A stretch of 64,000 nt of DNA from a virus. Below, one piece after another: positions 55,811 to 63,985 of this stretch. The DNA lies in the IMG/VR virus record IMGVR_UViG_3300020439_002657, positions 1-64,000 of that record, one strand, 5' to 3'. A program made the translations under genes and the position numbers. The notes below the pieces were generated by a model, which saw only the letters and a list, made by a program, of their open reading frames with translations, did no database searches and was not told where the DNA came from. The stretch's first letter is position 1. The number at the start of each line of letters is the position of its first letter.

Positions 55811-56626
55811 ATGATGAGTCACAATCCAAACATTAGCATAATATGGGCAAAGGTTCCTCTTGCTGCGATTGCCCAAATGACCCGGCAGGAACTGCAGGTA
55901 TATGCGGCATTGGCCTCTTTTCAGGGAAAAGACAAAGTCTGCTTCCCTGCTCTGGAGGCGATAGCCGAACGAATTGAAGATCATGGTCAGTCGCAAATCA
56001 AAACCCGCAGAATAAGCCAGGTGATCCAGCAGCTCAAGCAAGCTGGTTGGATTACAGTACAGAGACGCGGATATGGGAGGAGCAACTTGTACCAAGTTCA
56101 CACTGATTCGCAGAGAAGTGAGAATCTCACCGCCCGTGAGAATCCAGAATCGCGGCTCAGAGCAGCGAGACATGATTCGCGGTCCAGAGGTGCGGAACAT
56201 AAAAGATCACACCAAAACGGCACAGGGAAAACAACACCCAGCCCCAGGCTGGAGGCATTAGGAGCCAACCATGCAGGCAACGAAAACCAGGCCTACTCAG
56301 AAGTACAACGGCCAGTCAGAAACTCAACGCATCCGAAAAGCGTATGCCATGGAGATTTCCAAAAACAGCGGCCTGGAATTGGATCAGATCCAGAGAATCG
56401 TATCAGCCATTCCAGAGAAAGACAGAACGGGAGTCCTGCGATGGATGGCATGGTTCGGTGGGAAGGATCCGGAACAGATTATCCGCCTGTACCAGGATAC
56501 CCCCCGGAAGATCAGCGAACACTTCGAATCCTTCGAAACCTTCACAAATCGGCGAGGGAGATGAGCGACGAAGAGGCCGGAGAAGTCTGGGATTATCTGG
56601 AGGCGAGAGCAGCCGTCGCGGGGTGA
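55811..56626 (+). CDS. HTH_36-type replication-like protein, second half doubtful
   Basis: The first ~95 residues form a winged helix of the type found in phage replication proteins (Q-E-L-Q-V-Y-A-A-L-A-S-F, then I-S-Q-V-I-Q-Q-L-K-Q-A-G-W-I, then G-R-S-N-L-Y-Q-V). After that the 271-codon frame looks like a shadow of the 56271-56564 gene. A frame one base on stays open to a TAG at 56261, ten bases before the next gene's start, which would be a more natural end. A frameshift in the assembly or the gene near 56100-56200 is likely. Short repeats GTGAGAATC in the linker could be origin elements. Confidence 0.5.
   Translation: MMSHNPNISIIWAKVPLAAIAQMTRQELQVYAALASFQGKDKVCFPALEAIAERIEDHGQSQIKTRRISQVIQQLKQAGWITVQRRGYGRSNLYQVHTDSQRSENLTARENPESRLRAARHDSRSRGAEHKRSHQNGTGKTTPSPRLEALGANHAGNENQAYSEVQRPVRNSTHPKSVCHGDFQKQRPGIGSDPENRISHSRERQNGSPAMDGMVRWEGSGTDYPPVPGYPPEDQRTLRILRNLHKSAREMSDEEAGEVWDYLEARAAVAG
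56271..56564 (+). CDS. early protein of unknown function
   Basis: The 97-residue protein is helical and natural-looking: R-K-A-Y-A-M-E-I-S-K-N-S-G, later V-L-R-W-M-A-W-F-G-G-K-D-P-E-Q. AGGAG lies seven bases before the ATG. It may work with the winged-helix protein upstream in replication. A 21-codon frame (56561-56626) overlaps its end and might be a further tiny gene. Confidence 0.6.
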   Translation: MQATKTRPTQKYNGQSETQRIRKAYAMEISKNSGLELDQIQRIVSAIPEKDRTGVLRWMAWFGGKDPEQIIRLYQDTPRKISEHFESFETFTNRRGR

Positions 56627-56630
56627 GTCC

Positions 56631-56843
56631 ATGGACACATCGGCCAGTAACATACTGAACGGCACTGGCAGGATCGACCTCGAGGGTCGCCTTGCTCATT
56701 GCTACATCCTGGGCTTCGAGTGGGCCATTGTAGTGGGGAAGCAGGTCGAGGCAGCTACGCGACAGCGCCCAGAGCAAGTTCCTGAAGATGGACAACTGAT
56801 CCATCTTGCAACCTATCAAGGAGTGCGAAATGAACAGAGATAG
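56631..56843 (+). CDS. small early protein of unknown function
   Basis: The 70-residue protein (M-D-T-S-A-S-N-I-L-N) has a helical centre with C-Y-I-L-G-F-E-W-A-I. The ribosome binding site is weak (GGGGTGAG). It overlaps the next start by 14 bases. No family was recognised. Confidence 0.5.
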   Translation: MDTSASNILNGTGRIDLEGRLAHCYILGFEWAIVVGKQVEAATRQRPEQVPEDGQLIHLATYQGVRNEQR

Positions 56844-57327
56844 AATTAGATTCAGAAAGATCAAATACACCGGGGATCCACTTCGGTTTTCCCTGGTATG
56901 GGAGAAATCAAACGGGGATGCCTGGGACGAATACTCCATGAGCAGCCTGGATGAACCACATCCAGATTTTGTGGAGGCCCTCCAGGGATTGATCCCTTCC
57001 GTCATCGAAATCTGCGAGCTGCAACCGGAGGACATGGAAGCGGAGTACTATCGCCACTCCATCCGTGGAGTCACCTTCGGCTACGCAGGCGAGGACGAGA
57101 TCCTGGGAGCCAGCATCACATCGATGCGAGGACTGAACGACTCCAACAGTCCACTGGTCCTGAATACTCCGTACCTCCCCGAAGAGGACCTAAACGACAT
57201 GGATGGTCCGGTTCTCCCCCAGAAGTGCATCCGGGCTCTTGAGGTCCTTATGGATGAAGCAGAGGCCTACCTGAATCGATCAAAGCGATCACAACCGGAG
57301 CTCTTTGCCGTGGAGGCCGCAAAATGA
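56830..57327 (+). CDS. early protein of unknown function
   Basis: From the ATG at 56830 (AAGGAG upstream) the 165-residue acidic protein begins M-N-R-D-R-I-R-F-R-K-I-K-Y. It has G-V-T-F-G-Y-A-G-E-D-E-I in the middle and a helical C-terminus. It is coupled to the ASCH-like gene by a four-base overlap. No family was recognised. Confidence 0.6.
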   Translation: MNRDRIRFRKIKYTGDPLRFSLVWEKSNGDAWDEYSMSSLDEPHPDFVEALQGLIPSVIEICELQPEDMEAEYYRHSIRGVTFGYAGEDEILGASITSMRGLNDSNSPLVLNTPYLPEEDLNDMDGPVLPQKCIRALEVLMDEAEAYLNRSKRSQPELFAVEAAK

Positions 57328-58052
57328 GCGTCGTAAAGGTCCAGGAAAAGCCAATGATCTTTAGCGGAGACATGGTCCGGAGGATTCTGGACGGGTACTA
57401 CTCGCCCGGCAACGGAAAGACCATTACCCGCCGGATCATCAATCGACTTTCCGGGTGGGGACAAATCAAGAGCATCCGAGAAAGCGACTTCAAGCACTTT
57501 GACTGGCTGATTCAGGATAAACAGGGCCGGTACCACAACCTTACAAACGCGGAGCTATTGGAGCGATGCCCCTATGGGCAAGTTGGAACGCGCTTGTGGG
57601 TTCGTGAGAATTGCCGCGCCAGGGAGTTGGAGTCTGGATTGGACGGTGTCCAATATGAGGCTGATGGTTCCTTCATCCCTATTGAGAATTCCGAGGAAGC
57701 CAGCGAAGCCTGGGGCAGGCTGGCCAGTCACAACGGTGCCATTTTTGGCGGCCAGGTTCCCTCCATTCACATGCCGCGATGGGCTTCCAGGATCTTGCTG
57801 GAGGTCACAGCCTTAAGAGCCGAACGACTCTGCTCGATTACCGAAGCCGATGCGATTGCCGAAGGCGTTTCCACTTGTGGACCGGTTCCCATCACCGGTG
57901 AGTACAAGACTTTTTCAGCAGTCGAAAGGTTCCGAATCCTCTGGGATTTTCTTAACAACGGGCGTGGCCCGAAGGAGCGGCGACGATACGGTTGGGCACA
58001 GAATCCTCCGGTATGGGTGCTATCGTTCAAAGTTCTGGAGGTACGAAAATGA
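57324..58052 (+). CDS. ASCH/PUA-like phage protein
   Basis: The 242-residue protein has K-P-M-I-F-S-G-D-M-V-R-R-I-L-D-G (about 9-24) and K-T-I-T-R-R. It continues with V-G-T-R-L-W-V-R-E (about 86-94), S-I-H-M-P-R-W-A-S-R-I (about 146-156) and the repeated I-T-E-A-D-A-I-A-E-G (about 172-181). These blocks are typical of phage proteins with an ASCH-like RNA-binding fold. The precise role is unknown; some are annotated as morphogenetic proteins without proof. Confidence 0.75.
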   Translation: MSVVKVQEKPMIFSGDMVRRILDGYYSPGNGKTITRRIINRLSGWGQIKSIRESDFKHFDWLIQDKQGRYHNLTNAELLERCPYGQVGTRLWVRENCRARELESGLDGVQYEADGSFIPIENSEEASEAWGRLASHNGAIFGGQVPSIHMPRWASRILLEVTALRAERLCSITEADAIAEGVSTCGPVPITGEYKTFSAVERFRILWDFLNNGRGPKERRRYGWAQNPPVWVLSFKVLEVRK

Positions 58053-58360
58053 AGCTCCCCAACAAATCCCAGTTCCGGAAGGAGCTAAGAAGAATCACCG
58101 ATGCAATTCGCTTGTCGGCACTATTCAAATTTGTCGATCAGCCACCAGCGATCACGTCAGCAGGCTCCCTTCATCTAAAGGGCGACGGTTATACAGTGGT
58201 CGACCGCGACTATGTAATCCTTGTGGTAGAAGGAGACCACGTTCTTTCCTTTCGCCGAGATGAACTGGCCCAGGCGTTGGCCAGGGCGTCGGCCGGCCAG
58301 GAAATCGGGCCGCTTTCTATCCATACACAAAAACAGAGAGGCCGGGAGGTGCGCAATTGA
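58049..58360 (+). CDS. early protein of unknown function
   Basis: From the ATG at 58049, overlapping the previous stop, the product has 103 residues. A basic helical N-terminus is followed by a beta-rich part (L-K-G-D-G-Y-T-V-V-D-R-D-Y-V-I-L-V-V-E-G). No family was recognised. Confidence 0.6.
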   Translation: MKLPNKSQFRKELRRITDAIRLSALFKFVDQPPAITSAGSLHLKGDGYTVVDRDYVILVVEGDHVLSFRRDELAQALARASAGQEIGPLSIHTQKQRGREVRN

Positions 58361-59109
58361 AGTGCAATGCGAGCGAAATCCTCCGGCTCCTCCGCTCCCG
58401 CCACAAGGATGATGTCTTTGTCGATGAGGTAAAGACCGGACCCACCGGTAACGGCTTGCTTATCCTGGATGCTTGGGCCATGAAAAAGTCCCGGAGCAGG
58501 CCGAGTACTATCGGCTACGAAATCAAGGTATCCCGCTCTGATTTCACCAGGGACTCAAAGTGGCATGGGTATCTGGACTATTGCAATGAATTCTATTTTG
58601 TAGCCCCTCCTGGAATCATCCGTCCGGACGAACTGCCTCCGGAAGCCGGGCTGCTTACCGTAGCCAGCACGAAAACCAAAGTCTTCACGAAAAAGAAGGC
58701 GGTCTACCGAAAGGGACCGATCCCGAACAGCCTGTATCGCTATCTCTTGATGTGTCGCTGTGAGATAACCAGAGACATATCTGGCCGTGACGCACGAAGG
58801 GACTACTTCCAGGATCTCAAAGATGGAAAGCGGAGCGACCGAGAACTCGGCCACTTCATCGCCTATAAAACGGCAGAGAAGATTCTAAACCTTGGAAGAG
58901 ACAAAGCCCGCCTTGAGCGCCGAAACCAGGAGCTTGAGATGCTCTGGAATCTTCTAAGAGAAGCCGGATTCGATCCGGGACAACCAGACCGCATTTATGC
59001 GGCCCGGGAATTCATCAAGCTGGCAACCGGCGGCCTGAAGCAGGAGGACATTCAAAAACTGGAGTCCGCCAGGAAAGCCATAAACGAGGTAATTGTTTCT
59101 AAACGCTGA
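58357..59109 (+). CDS. MmcB-like putative nuclease
   Basis: The 250-residue protein starts at a TTG overlapping the previous stop. It carries G-Y-E-I-K-V-S-R-S-D-F (about 52-62) and W-H-G-Y-L-D-Y-C-N-E-F-Y-F-V-A-P-P-G (about 68-85). This signature belongs to the MmcB/COG5321-like PD-(D/E)XK family linked to DNA repair. A coiled-coil tail follows from about 170. It lies directly before two methylase genes, so a role in DNA modification or repair is plausible. Confidence 0.65.
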   Translation: MKCNASEILRLLRSRHKDDVFVDEVKTGPTGNGLLILDAWAMKKSRSRPSTIGYEIKVSRSDFTRDSKWHGYLDYCNEFYFVAPPGIIRPDELPPEAGLLTVASTKTKVFTKKKAVYRKGPIPNSLYRYLLMCRCEITRDISGRDARRDYFQDLKDGKRSDRELGHFIAYKTAEKILNLGRDKARLERRNQELEMLWNLLREAGFDPGQPDRIYAAREFIKLATGGLKQEDIQKLESARKAINEVIVSKR

Positions 59110-59117
59110 GAGGATCC

Positions 59118-59951
59118 ATGGAAAGACCCGTTCTGAAATACAACGGCTCAAAATGGCTACTAACGGATTGGATCCTCGAGCACTTCCCGGCGCACAAGGT
59201 GTATGTTGACCTTTTTGGCGGAGGCGGATCCGTGCTGCTGCGAAAGGACCGCGCCCGATTTGAATACTACAACGACGTGGACGGAGAGCTCTGCACTTTC
59301 TTTCGAGTGCTCCGGGATCGACCCCGGGAGCTGATCCGCTCTATCCGATTCACCGCTTACTCCCGGGACGAATTCGAGATAACCCGGACTTCGACGGAAT
59401 CCGAACTGGAAACAGCCCGTCGATTCTATACCCGCTGCTGGATGAACATGAGCAACAACCGGGCGGGTGGCTCCTTCCGGTCCTATGGAAATGTCTTCTC
59501 CAGCGGTGGTTACCGACCGGCCTCCATGTTTGCAGACCTTCGGCCCTTGTACCGGGCTGCAATGCGATTTCGGGGAGTTGTAATCGAGAGCAAGGATTAT
59601 GGCAAGCTCCTCAAGGAGTGTTCCAGCCCCGAGACTCTCTTATTCATCGACCCTCCCTATTTGGGAATCTGCCGCAAAGCCGGAAGAGCCTACCAGCATG
59701 AAATGATGAGCATCTGGGAGCACTTCATTCTATTTCTCAGGCTCCGAAAAAGCCCCTCTATGATCGTCCTCTGCGGCTATCCATCGAAGCTCTACGAAAT
59801 CACTTTTGAGCGAGCTGGGTGGAAGCGAGTCGAAAAGCGAACCAGAGACAACAAGCGGAATGAGAGAATCGAGTGCCTCTGGCTGAACCCGGCCTGCCAG
59901 AAGGCCCTCGGCCAGCAGGATCTTTTCCCCGATTTCGTTCACGCGAGATAA
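59118..59951 (+). CDS. DNA adenine methylase (D12 class)
   Basis: The 277-residue protein has the Dam/D12 layout. L-K-Y-N-G-S-K is followed by D-L-F-G-G-G-G-S-V (SAM binding, about 32-40), N-N-R-A-G-G-S-F-R in the target-recognition region, and the catalytic F-I-D-P-P-Y (about 178-183). It methylates adenine N6, probably to protect phage DNA from restriction or to mark replication. GAGAGGATCC precedes the ATG. Confidence 0.85.
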   Translation: MERPVLKYNGSKWLLTDWILEHFPAHKVYVDLFGGGGSVLLRKDRARFEYYNDVDGELCTFFRVLRDRPRELIRSIRFTAYSRDEFEITRTSTESELETARRFYTRCWMNMSNNRAGGSFRSYGNVFSSGGYRPASMFADLRPLYRAAMRFRGVVIESKDYGKLLKECSSPETLLFIDPPYLGICRKAGRAYQHEMMSIWEHFILFLRLRKSPSMIVLCGYPSKLYEITFERAGWKRVEKRTRDNKRNERIECLWLNPACQKALGQQDLFPDFVHAR

Positions 59952-59953
59952 CA

Positions 59954-60781
59954 ATGACGGCATACTACAATGAAATAGACCCTTTCGCCGCACAATGGCT
60001 CCGGAATCTCATAGAGGAAGGACTCATAGCCGATGGCGACGTGGACACCAGGAGCATAGCGGATGTCAGAGCAGACGACCTTACCGGGTATCGACAGTAT
60101 CACTTCTTTGCGGGAATCGGAGGCTGGAGCATCGCCCTCCGCCAGGCAGGATGGCCGGATGATCGGCCCGTCTTTACAGGATCACCACCATGCCAGCCAT
60201 TCTCTCATGCAGGAAGGCAAGCGGGAATCAGAGACGAAAGACACCTTGCCCCGGAATGGATCCGTTTGGTCAGAGCCCTCCGGCCTTCTGTCATCTTTGG
60301 TGAACAGGTTGCCGCTGCAGTCGACCGGGACTCCTGGCTCGATGATCTACTCGATGCACTGGAAGACGAAGGTTACTCCACGGGGGCGGAAGTACTACCA
60401 GCTTGTAGCGTCGGCGCACCGCACATCCGACAGCGACTCTGGTTCGTTGGGTGGCTGGGGAACACCGGCAGCACGGGACTGGAAAGACTCCCCGGGGCAG
60501 AGCATTGCCGGAGTCAACCCGGACGGATCCCCCCGAGTCCGCCTCGACCAGCTCCCACGACAGGCTGCGATAGCGGGTCTGGCCCCTGGGACGGATTTGA
60601 CCGCATCCCCTTCCCCATTGGTAGGCCGAGGCCAATACAATCCGGGCTTAGCCCGATGGCTCATGGGATACCCGCAAGAATGGGACGATTGCGCGCCTAC
60701 GGGAATGCGATAGTCCCTCCCCTCGCTGCCGAAGTAATCAAGACTCTAATGGAGCGCATGGAGGTGCCGGTATGCTCCTGA
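59954..60781 (+). CDS. C5-cytosine DNA methyltransferase
   Basis: From the ATG at 59954 the product has 275 residues. F-F-A-G-I-G-G-W-S (motif I, about 51-59) is followed by [10 protein letters not shown] (catalytic Cys, about 75-84) and F-G-E-Q-V (motif VI position, with Gln for Asn). R-Q-R-L-W-F-V-G (motif VIII, about 159-166) comes next, and [17 protein letters not shown] (motif X) near the end. It is shorter than bacterial enzymes, as in many phages. A second long frame (60063-60713) lies entirely inside it. Confidence 0.82.
   Translation: MTAYYNEIDPFAAQWLRNLIEEGLIADGDVDTRSIADVRADDLTGYRQYHFFAGIGGWSIALRQAGWPDDRPVFTGSPPCQPFSHAGRQAGIRDERHLAPEWIRLVRALRPSVIFGEQVAAAVDRDSWLDDLLDALEDEGYSTGAEVLPACSVGAPHIRQRLWFVGWLGNTGSTGLERLPGAEHCRSQPGRIPPSPPRPAPTTGCDSGSGPWDGFDRIPFPIGRPRPIQSGLSPMAHGIPARMGRLRAYGNAIVPPLAAEVIKTLMERMEVPVCS
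60063..60713 (+). CDS. nested gene in another frame of the cytosine methylase
   Basis: The 216-codon frame starts at an ATG ([12 protein letters not shown]) and stays open to 60713 within the methylase gene. Its product has blocks I recall from a separate phage protein family often found beside C5 methylases: T-T-L-P-G-I-D-S near the start, [10 protein letters not shown] in the middle, then [12 protein letters not shown] and [16 protein letters not shown] at the end. No clear ribosome binding site precedes it. Function is unknown. It could still be a long shadow frame. Confidence 0.5.
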   Translation: MSEQTTLPGIDSITSLRESEAGASPSARQDGRMIGPSLQDHHHASHSLMQEGKRESETKDTLPRNGSVWSEPSGLLSSLVNRLPLQSTGTPGSMIYSMHWKTKVTPRGRKYYQLVASAHRTSDSDSGSLGGWGTPAARDWKDSPGQSIAGVNPDGSPRVRLDQLPRQAAIAGLAPGTDLTASPSPLVGRGQYNPGLARWLMGYPQEWDDCAPTGMR

Positions 60782-61140
60782 CGCACTCCCAGCGCCTTGC
60801 CGAGATTTACCCGGACTTCCCGGAGTTCGCAAAGCTCTCCGTGAAGATCGAATGGGCCATGCGGAAACGAAAGAAGATGAACGGGGGCCGCTGCAGGAAG
60901 ACCGGAGGGAAGCCCTGTGATTCAGCACATCTACTGCCCCGGAGATTTCCGCATCGGGACTACTGCGCCTACGATCCCGAATGGATAACAACGCTCCACC
61001 GGTTCTGGCACTCATGGCCAGGAAACCCGCAATGTTATGATAAGCAGATTACGGTTCGAGATAAGTGGCTCTGGCTTCTCGATCATGGCCTCGATAGAGA
61101 GGCGGCCATGCTGGAGCCTTTAGTAATGAAAGGATGGTGA
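60772..61140 (+). CDS. HNH-like endonuclease candidate
   Basis: The 122-residue protein has C-R-K-T-G-G-K-P-C-D-S-A-H-L-L-P-R-R (about 40-57) and a later N-P-Q-C-Y-D-K-Q. This looks like an HNH/NinG-type zinc-finger nuclease in which A-H-L holds the catalytic His. It follows the methylase with a ten-base overlap. A Holliday-junction or nicking role is inference. Confidence 0.6.
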   Translation: MLLTHSQRLAEIYPDFPEFAKLSVKIEWAMRKRKKMNGGRCRKTGGKPCDSAHLLPRRFPHRDYCAYDPEWITTLHRFWHSWPGNPQCYDKQITVRDKWLWLLDHGLDREAAMLEPLVMKGW

Positions 61141-61146
61141 AAAGAA

Positions 61147-61449
61147 ATGAATGAAGAAACGTTAAGTGTAACGGATTGGAGAAGAGACCTTTCAAGGATC
61201 GTCAGTGAAATGCTCGATGCGCCTTCGCCGGAAGGAATCTACCCGACGACGGAGTGCCTGGATAGGCTGGAACAGCAGATAGCCAAAGCGGTCATTTACG
61301 GAGTTGGCTGGGGTCACGCGGATGCCTGCGCGGACATAGACAACAAGCGCGATCCCCGGGCGAAAGACCTGGGCGATATGTTGCGCCGGGCAAAGGTAGA
61401 CCTCGGACTCTCACCCAGGGAAGACGCGGAGGCAGTCAATGCCAGTTGA
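61147..61449 (+). CDS. small early protein of unknown function
   Basis: The 100-residue protein is helical with D-W-R-R-D-L-S-R-I-V-S-E-M-L and G-W-G-H-A-D-A-C-A-D-I. It overlaps the next gene by 11 bases. No family was recognised. Confidence 0.6.
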   Translation: MNEETLSVTDWRRDLSRIVSEMLDAPSPEGIYPTTECLDRLEQQIAKAVIYGVGWGHADACADIDNKRDPRAKDLGDMLRRAKVDLGLSPREDAEAVNAS

Positions 61450-61828
61450 CCAGCTCTTGTTCGCCCTCGGCTTACTATCCGCATCTGCGCTCTATACCAT
61501 TGCAGCCTTGTCCGGGAGGGTCCTTCGGTGGAGACAAGAACGACAACGTCTCAATGGTTACGCCAGGCTATATGGGGTCCCTCCTTATTTTCCGGAAGAG
61601 AACACCGGCATAAGAAAGCGGATCCTGGATGCGGGCAAAGCAGTGATGAATAAAGCATTTAAGTGGGTTCGATTATACCTGGGTATCGCCCGAGTTCCCG
61701 AGATTTGCGAAGCGTCAACCGGCAAGAGAGACTTCCATGATTACTCGGTCCATAAAGGTGGCACCGGATGGCCTGCGCACTTCTATACCTACCGGTGCTG
61801 GAACTGCGGCAAGGAATTTGAGATTTAG
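61439..61828 (+). CDS. membrane-anchored protein with C-terminal zinc finger
   Basis: The 129-residue protein has one N-terminal membrane helix (L-L-F-A-L-G-L-L-S-A-S-A-L) and a basic middle. Near the end C-W-N-C-G-K-E-F-E-I provides two of the ligands of a possible zinc site. No family was recognised. Confidence 0.55.
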   Translation: MPVDQLLFALGLLSASALYTIAALSGRVLRWRQERQRLNGYARLYGVPPYFPEENTGIRKRILDAGKAVMNKAFKWVRLYLGIARVPEICEASTGKRDFHDYSVHKGGTGWPAHFYTYRCWNCGKEFEI

Positions 61829-61844
61829 GAAGGAGTGAAGAACA

Positions 61845-62777
61845 TTGCCAGTCGAGACATTGCCCGATAAACGAAAAAATCAGAAGAATACCGGGTATGG
61901 GAGGCAGAACACATTGAAGAGCCACCATACCGAGAAGGTCGTGGATCTGGATATCGCCGATCTCAAAGAGCATCCAGACAATTACATATTCAAGGCCAGT
62001 TCACAATTCATCAAGAACCTGGCCGCTTCCATTGCCCGGGATGGCCTGGAAGAGCCGATTCTCGTAAACCGTGAAGGATATATTATCTCCGGACACAAAC
62101 GGGTCAAGGCCTGCAAACTTCTCGGGTGGACCGCGATCCCGGGAAAGATCCGAGACATCCCGCTGAAAGGCAGCATAGGAAAACTCATTCGATCCAATAC
62201 CGGTCGGCAGTCGGTTACTCGCAGGATCCGCAACCGCATCTATGAGAGAATCGCGCCGGAGTTCTGGGACCTGGAGGCCCGAATAACCCGAAAGAGAGTG
62301 AGAGAGATTGCACCGGAAATCGGGATCTCCGAGAACACCGTCCTCAAGGATCTATCTTACATCCGTGGCGAAACGAGCGAAAAGGTCACGCAGGAAATGG
62401 TCGCCCAGGAATGGCGCTCAAAATACCGCAAGGCAAAGGTGAACCTGATCGACGCCGGAGACGGACTCTACATCTGCCAGGTATCCCTGCACAGCCAGCA
62501 GATCAATTCCGGTCCGGATAAGATGCAGGCAGTCCTCTCTGACAGCTTAAAGAAAGCGCGCTCACGGTACTGGGAGCGGGACTCACGTTACAGCGCAACC
62601 GGCCTGGAGATCCGAACCATCCGCAAGCAGCTCGGGCTTACCCAGTCCGGTCTTGCCCACGCTCTCGGGATCTCGCAATCCTACCTGGCGGAGGTGGAAG
62701 CCGGAATGTATGAAGCTGCGAACTCAATTCTACAACAGGTTCAGGATTACCGCGAAGAAGTCCGGGAATTACGATAA
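61845..62777 (+). CDS. ParB-like domain fused to C-terminal XRE helix-turn-helix
   Basis: The 310-residue protein starts at a TTG with AAGGAG upstream. A ParB-like N-terminal domain (about 30-130) has D-L-K-E-H-P-D-N-Y, then I-S-G-H-K-R-V-K-A (the GERR-like box, about 81-89). A middle helix-turn-helix follows (about 165-185, A-P-E-I-G-I-S-E-N-T-V-L-K-D-L). A C-terminal XRE domain (about 255-290) has L-T-Q-S-G-L-A-H-A-L-G-I-S-Q-S-Y-L. It is distinct from the partition ParB at 3368-4141. A role as early transcription regulator is plausible. Confidence 0.7.
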   Translation: MPVETLPDKRKNQKNTGYGRQNTLKSHHTEKVVDLDIADLKEHPDNYIFKASSQFIKNLAASIARDGLEEPILVNREGYIISGHKRVKACKLLGWTAIPGKIRDIPLKGSIGKLIRSNTGRQSVTRRIRNRIYERIAPEFWDLEARITRKRVREIAPEIGISENTVLKDLSYIRGETSEKVTQEMVAQEWRSKYRKAKVNLIDAGDGLYICQVSLHSQQINSGPDKMQAVLSDSLKKARSRYWERDSRYSATGLEIRTIRKQLGLTQSGLAHALGISQSYLAEVEAGMYEAANSILQQVQDYREEVRELR

Positions 62778-62801
62778 CGCAACGCAGGGAGGATACTTGA
62801 A

Positions 62802-62909
62802 ATGATCTGGGAGACAATAGCATACGCGGCCCTGGGAGGGGCCATTGGCGGCGGCATAACGACTCTGGTAATTATTGGCATTCGCTGCATTCTGGAAGGA
62901 TGGGAATGA
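62802..62909 (+). CDS. 35-residue membrane protein
   Basis: The frame ATG 62802 to TGA 62909 encodes M-I-W-E-T-I-A-Y-A-A-L-G-G-A-I-G-G-G and a second hydrophobic half ending E-G-W-E. GGAGG lies nine bases upstream. The Gly-zipper-like pattern suggests a tiny membrane peptide. No family was recognised. Confidence 0.55.
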   Translation: MIWETIAYAALGGAIGGGITTLVIIGIRCILEGWE

Positions 62910-63148
62910 TGGGTAGCGATGGATATCAACCAAAAGGCTCAGGGAACATGTCAAACCCACCACAAGGAGGCAGTGGCATGCCTGCCAAGGAGCCTTCTCT
63001 GATAGGCAATTATTGTCCACGATGCGGGAAAATGCCGGAGGAAGATGAACGCCCCGACCTTCCCGGTAGCCTAAAGCAGGGAAAACGCATCGCCCAGCTT
63101 GAGAATTTACTCATTGCACATGACATTCCCATTCCGGAGGAACCGTAG
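62900..63148 (+). CDS. small protein with one zinc-knuckle-like motif
   Basis: The product has up to 82 residues; the ATGs at 62900, 62906 and 62909 are all possible starts. A Gly/Ser/Pro-rich N-terminus is followed by Y-C-P-R-C-G-K-M-P and a helical C-terminus. It overlaps the preceding tiny gene. No family was recognised. Confidence 0.5.
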   Translation: MGMMGSDGYQPKGSGNMSNPPQGGSGMPAKEPSLIGNYCPRCGKMPEEDERPDLPGSLKQGKRIAQLENLLIAHDIPIPEEP

Positions 63149-63571
63149 ATGGCCGCGACAATAGATCTGGCTTTGACAGAAGCAGGCTTTGACCCGGAGC
63201 TTCAGCCGAGAGAATCGGAACGATTTCTCATCAAGTCAGTTCCTCGGAACGGCACGCCTTTTATTGTAGAGTCTGTCATTGGAGGAGAAGAGCTGAATTC
63301 CGGAAAGTCTCAAACCTCGTTTAACGTGGCCCGGTTTAATCGTAAAGAGAGTCGCATTGAGAAATTATCGGGGGACTTCATTTTCGGCCTGCCAGTTGGG
63401 TGGTATAAGATTCACGGCTTTATTCCAGGAAATCCCGGCCCATTGGAAACACTGTACGCCCAGCGGTACCCGGCAGAGCCAACGAGAGATGAGCTGGAGG
63501 ATTGGGCGACTTCTGCCGCCATCTATATCGAATATCTTGAGCGGAGATGTGAAGCTCTGGAGGCTCGCTGA
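63149..63571 (+). CDS. early protein of unknown function
   Basis: The 140-residue protein starts directly after the previous stop. It has a beta-rich middle (F-I-F-G-L-P-V-G-W-Y-K-I-H-G-F) and a helical C-terminus (Y-I-E-Y-L-E-R-R-C-E-A-L-E). It is directly followed by rusA. No family was recognised. Confidence 0.6.
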   Translation: MAATIDLALTEAGFDPELQPRESERFLIKSVPRNGTPFIVESVIGGEELNSGKSQTSFNVARFNRKESRIEKLSGDFIFGLPVGWYKIHGFIPGNPGPLETLYAQRYPAEPTRDELEDWATSAAIYIEYLERRCEALEAR

Positions 63572-63943
63572 ATGGCGAAGCGGAAACGCATATCACTGGA
63601 CCTTCCCTACCCGCCCACGGTCAATACCTACTGGAGAAAATACCGTGGGAAAATGGTCCTCTCTGCAAGGGGCCGGAGCTATAAAGAAGCGGTCCGGTAT
63701 TCCGTCTTATCCAAGACCAGGGGCCACGTCTTCAAGGATCCAGATCCTCTGAGGGTCATTGCCATTCTGTTCCCACCGGACCGGCGCAAGAGAGACATAG
63801 ACAATTCCCTGAAGGCGCTACTGGACGCCCTGGGGAATGATGTTCTCTACTCGGATGACTCTCAGATTTCCGAACTTCATCTTTACCGAGGAAATGCACG
63901 CCCACAGAATGGTTGCGTTTCCGTTACAATCGAGCGACTCTGA
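63572..63943 (+). CDS. rusA: RusA-family Holliday junction resolvase
   Basis: The 123-residue protein matches RusA in size and motifs. P-Y-P-P-T-V-N-T-Y-W-R (about 12-22) is followed by the acidic active-site segment R-D-I-D-N-S-L-K-A-L-L-D-A-L (about 74-87) and Y-S-D-D-S-Q-I (about 93-99), which supply the catalytic Asp residues. RusA cuts four-way junctions formed during recombination, fitting the RecT/exonuclease pair upstream. It is adjacent to the preceding gene with no gap. Confidence 0.88.
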   Translation: MAKRKRISLDLPYPPTVNTYWRKYRGKMVLSARGRSYKEAVRYSVLSKTRGHVFKDPDPLRVIAILFPPDRRKRDIDNSLKALLDALGNDVLYSDDSQISELHLYRGNARPQNGCVSVTIERL

Positions 63944-63985
63944 CAGTTCATTCCAGGGGACACCTGTTAGGGGGACGAAAAATCC

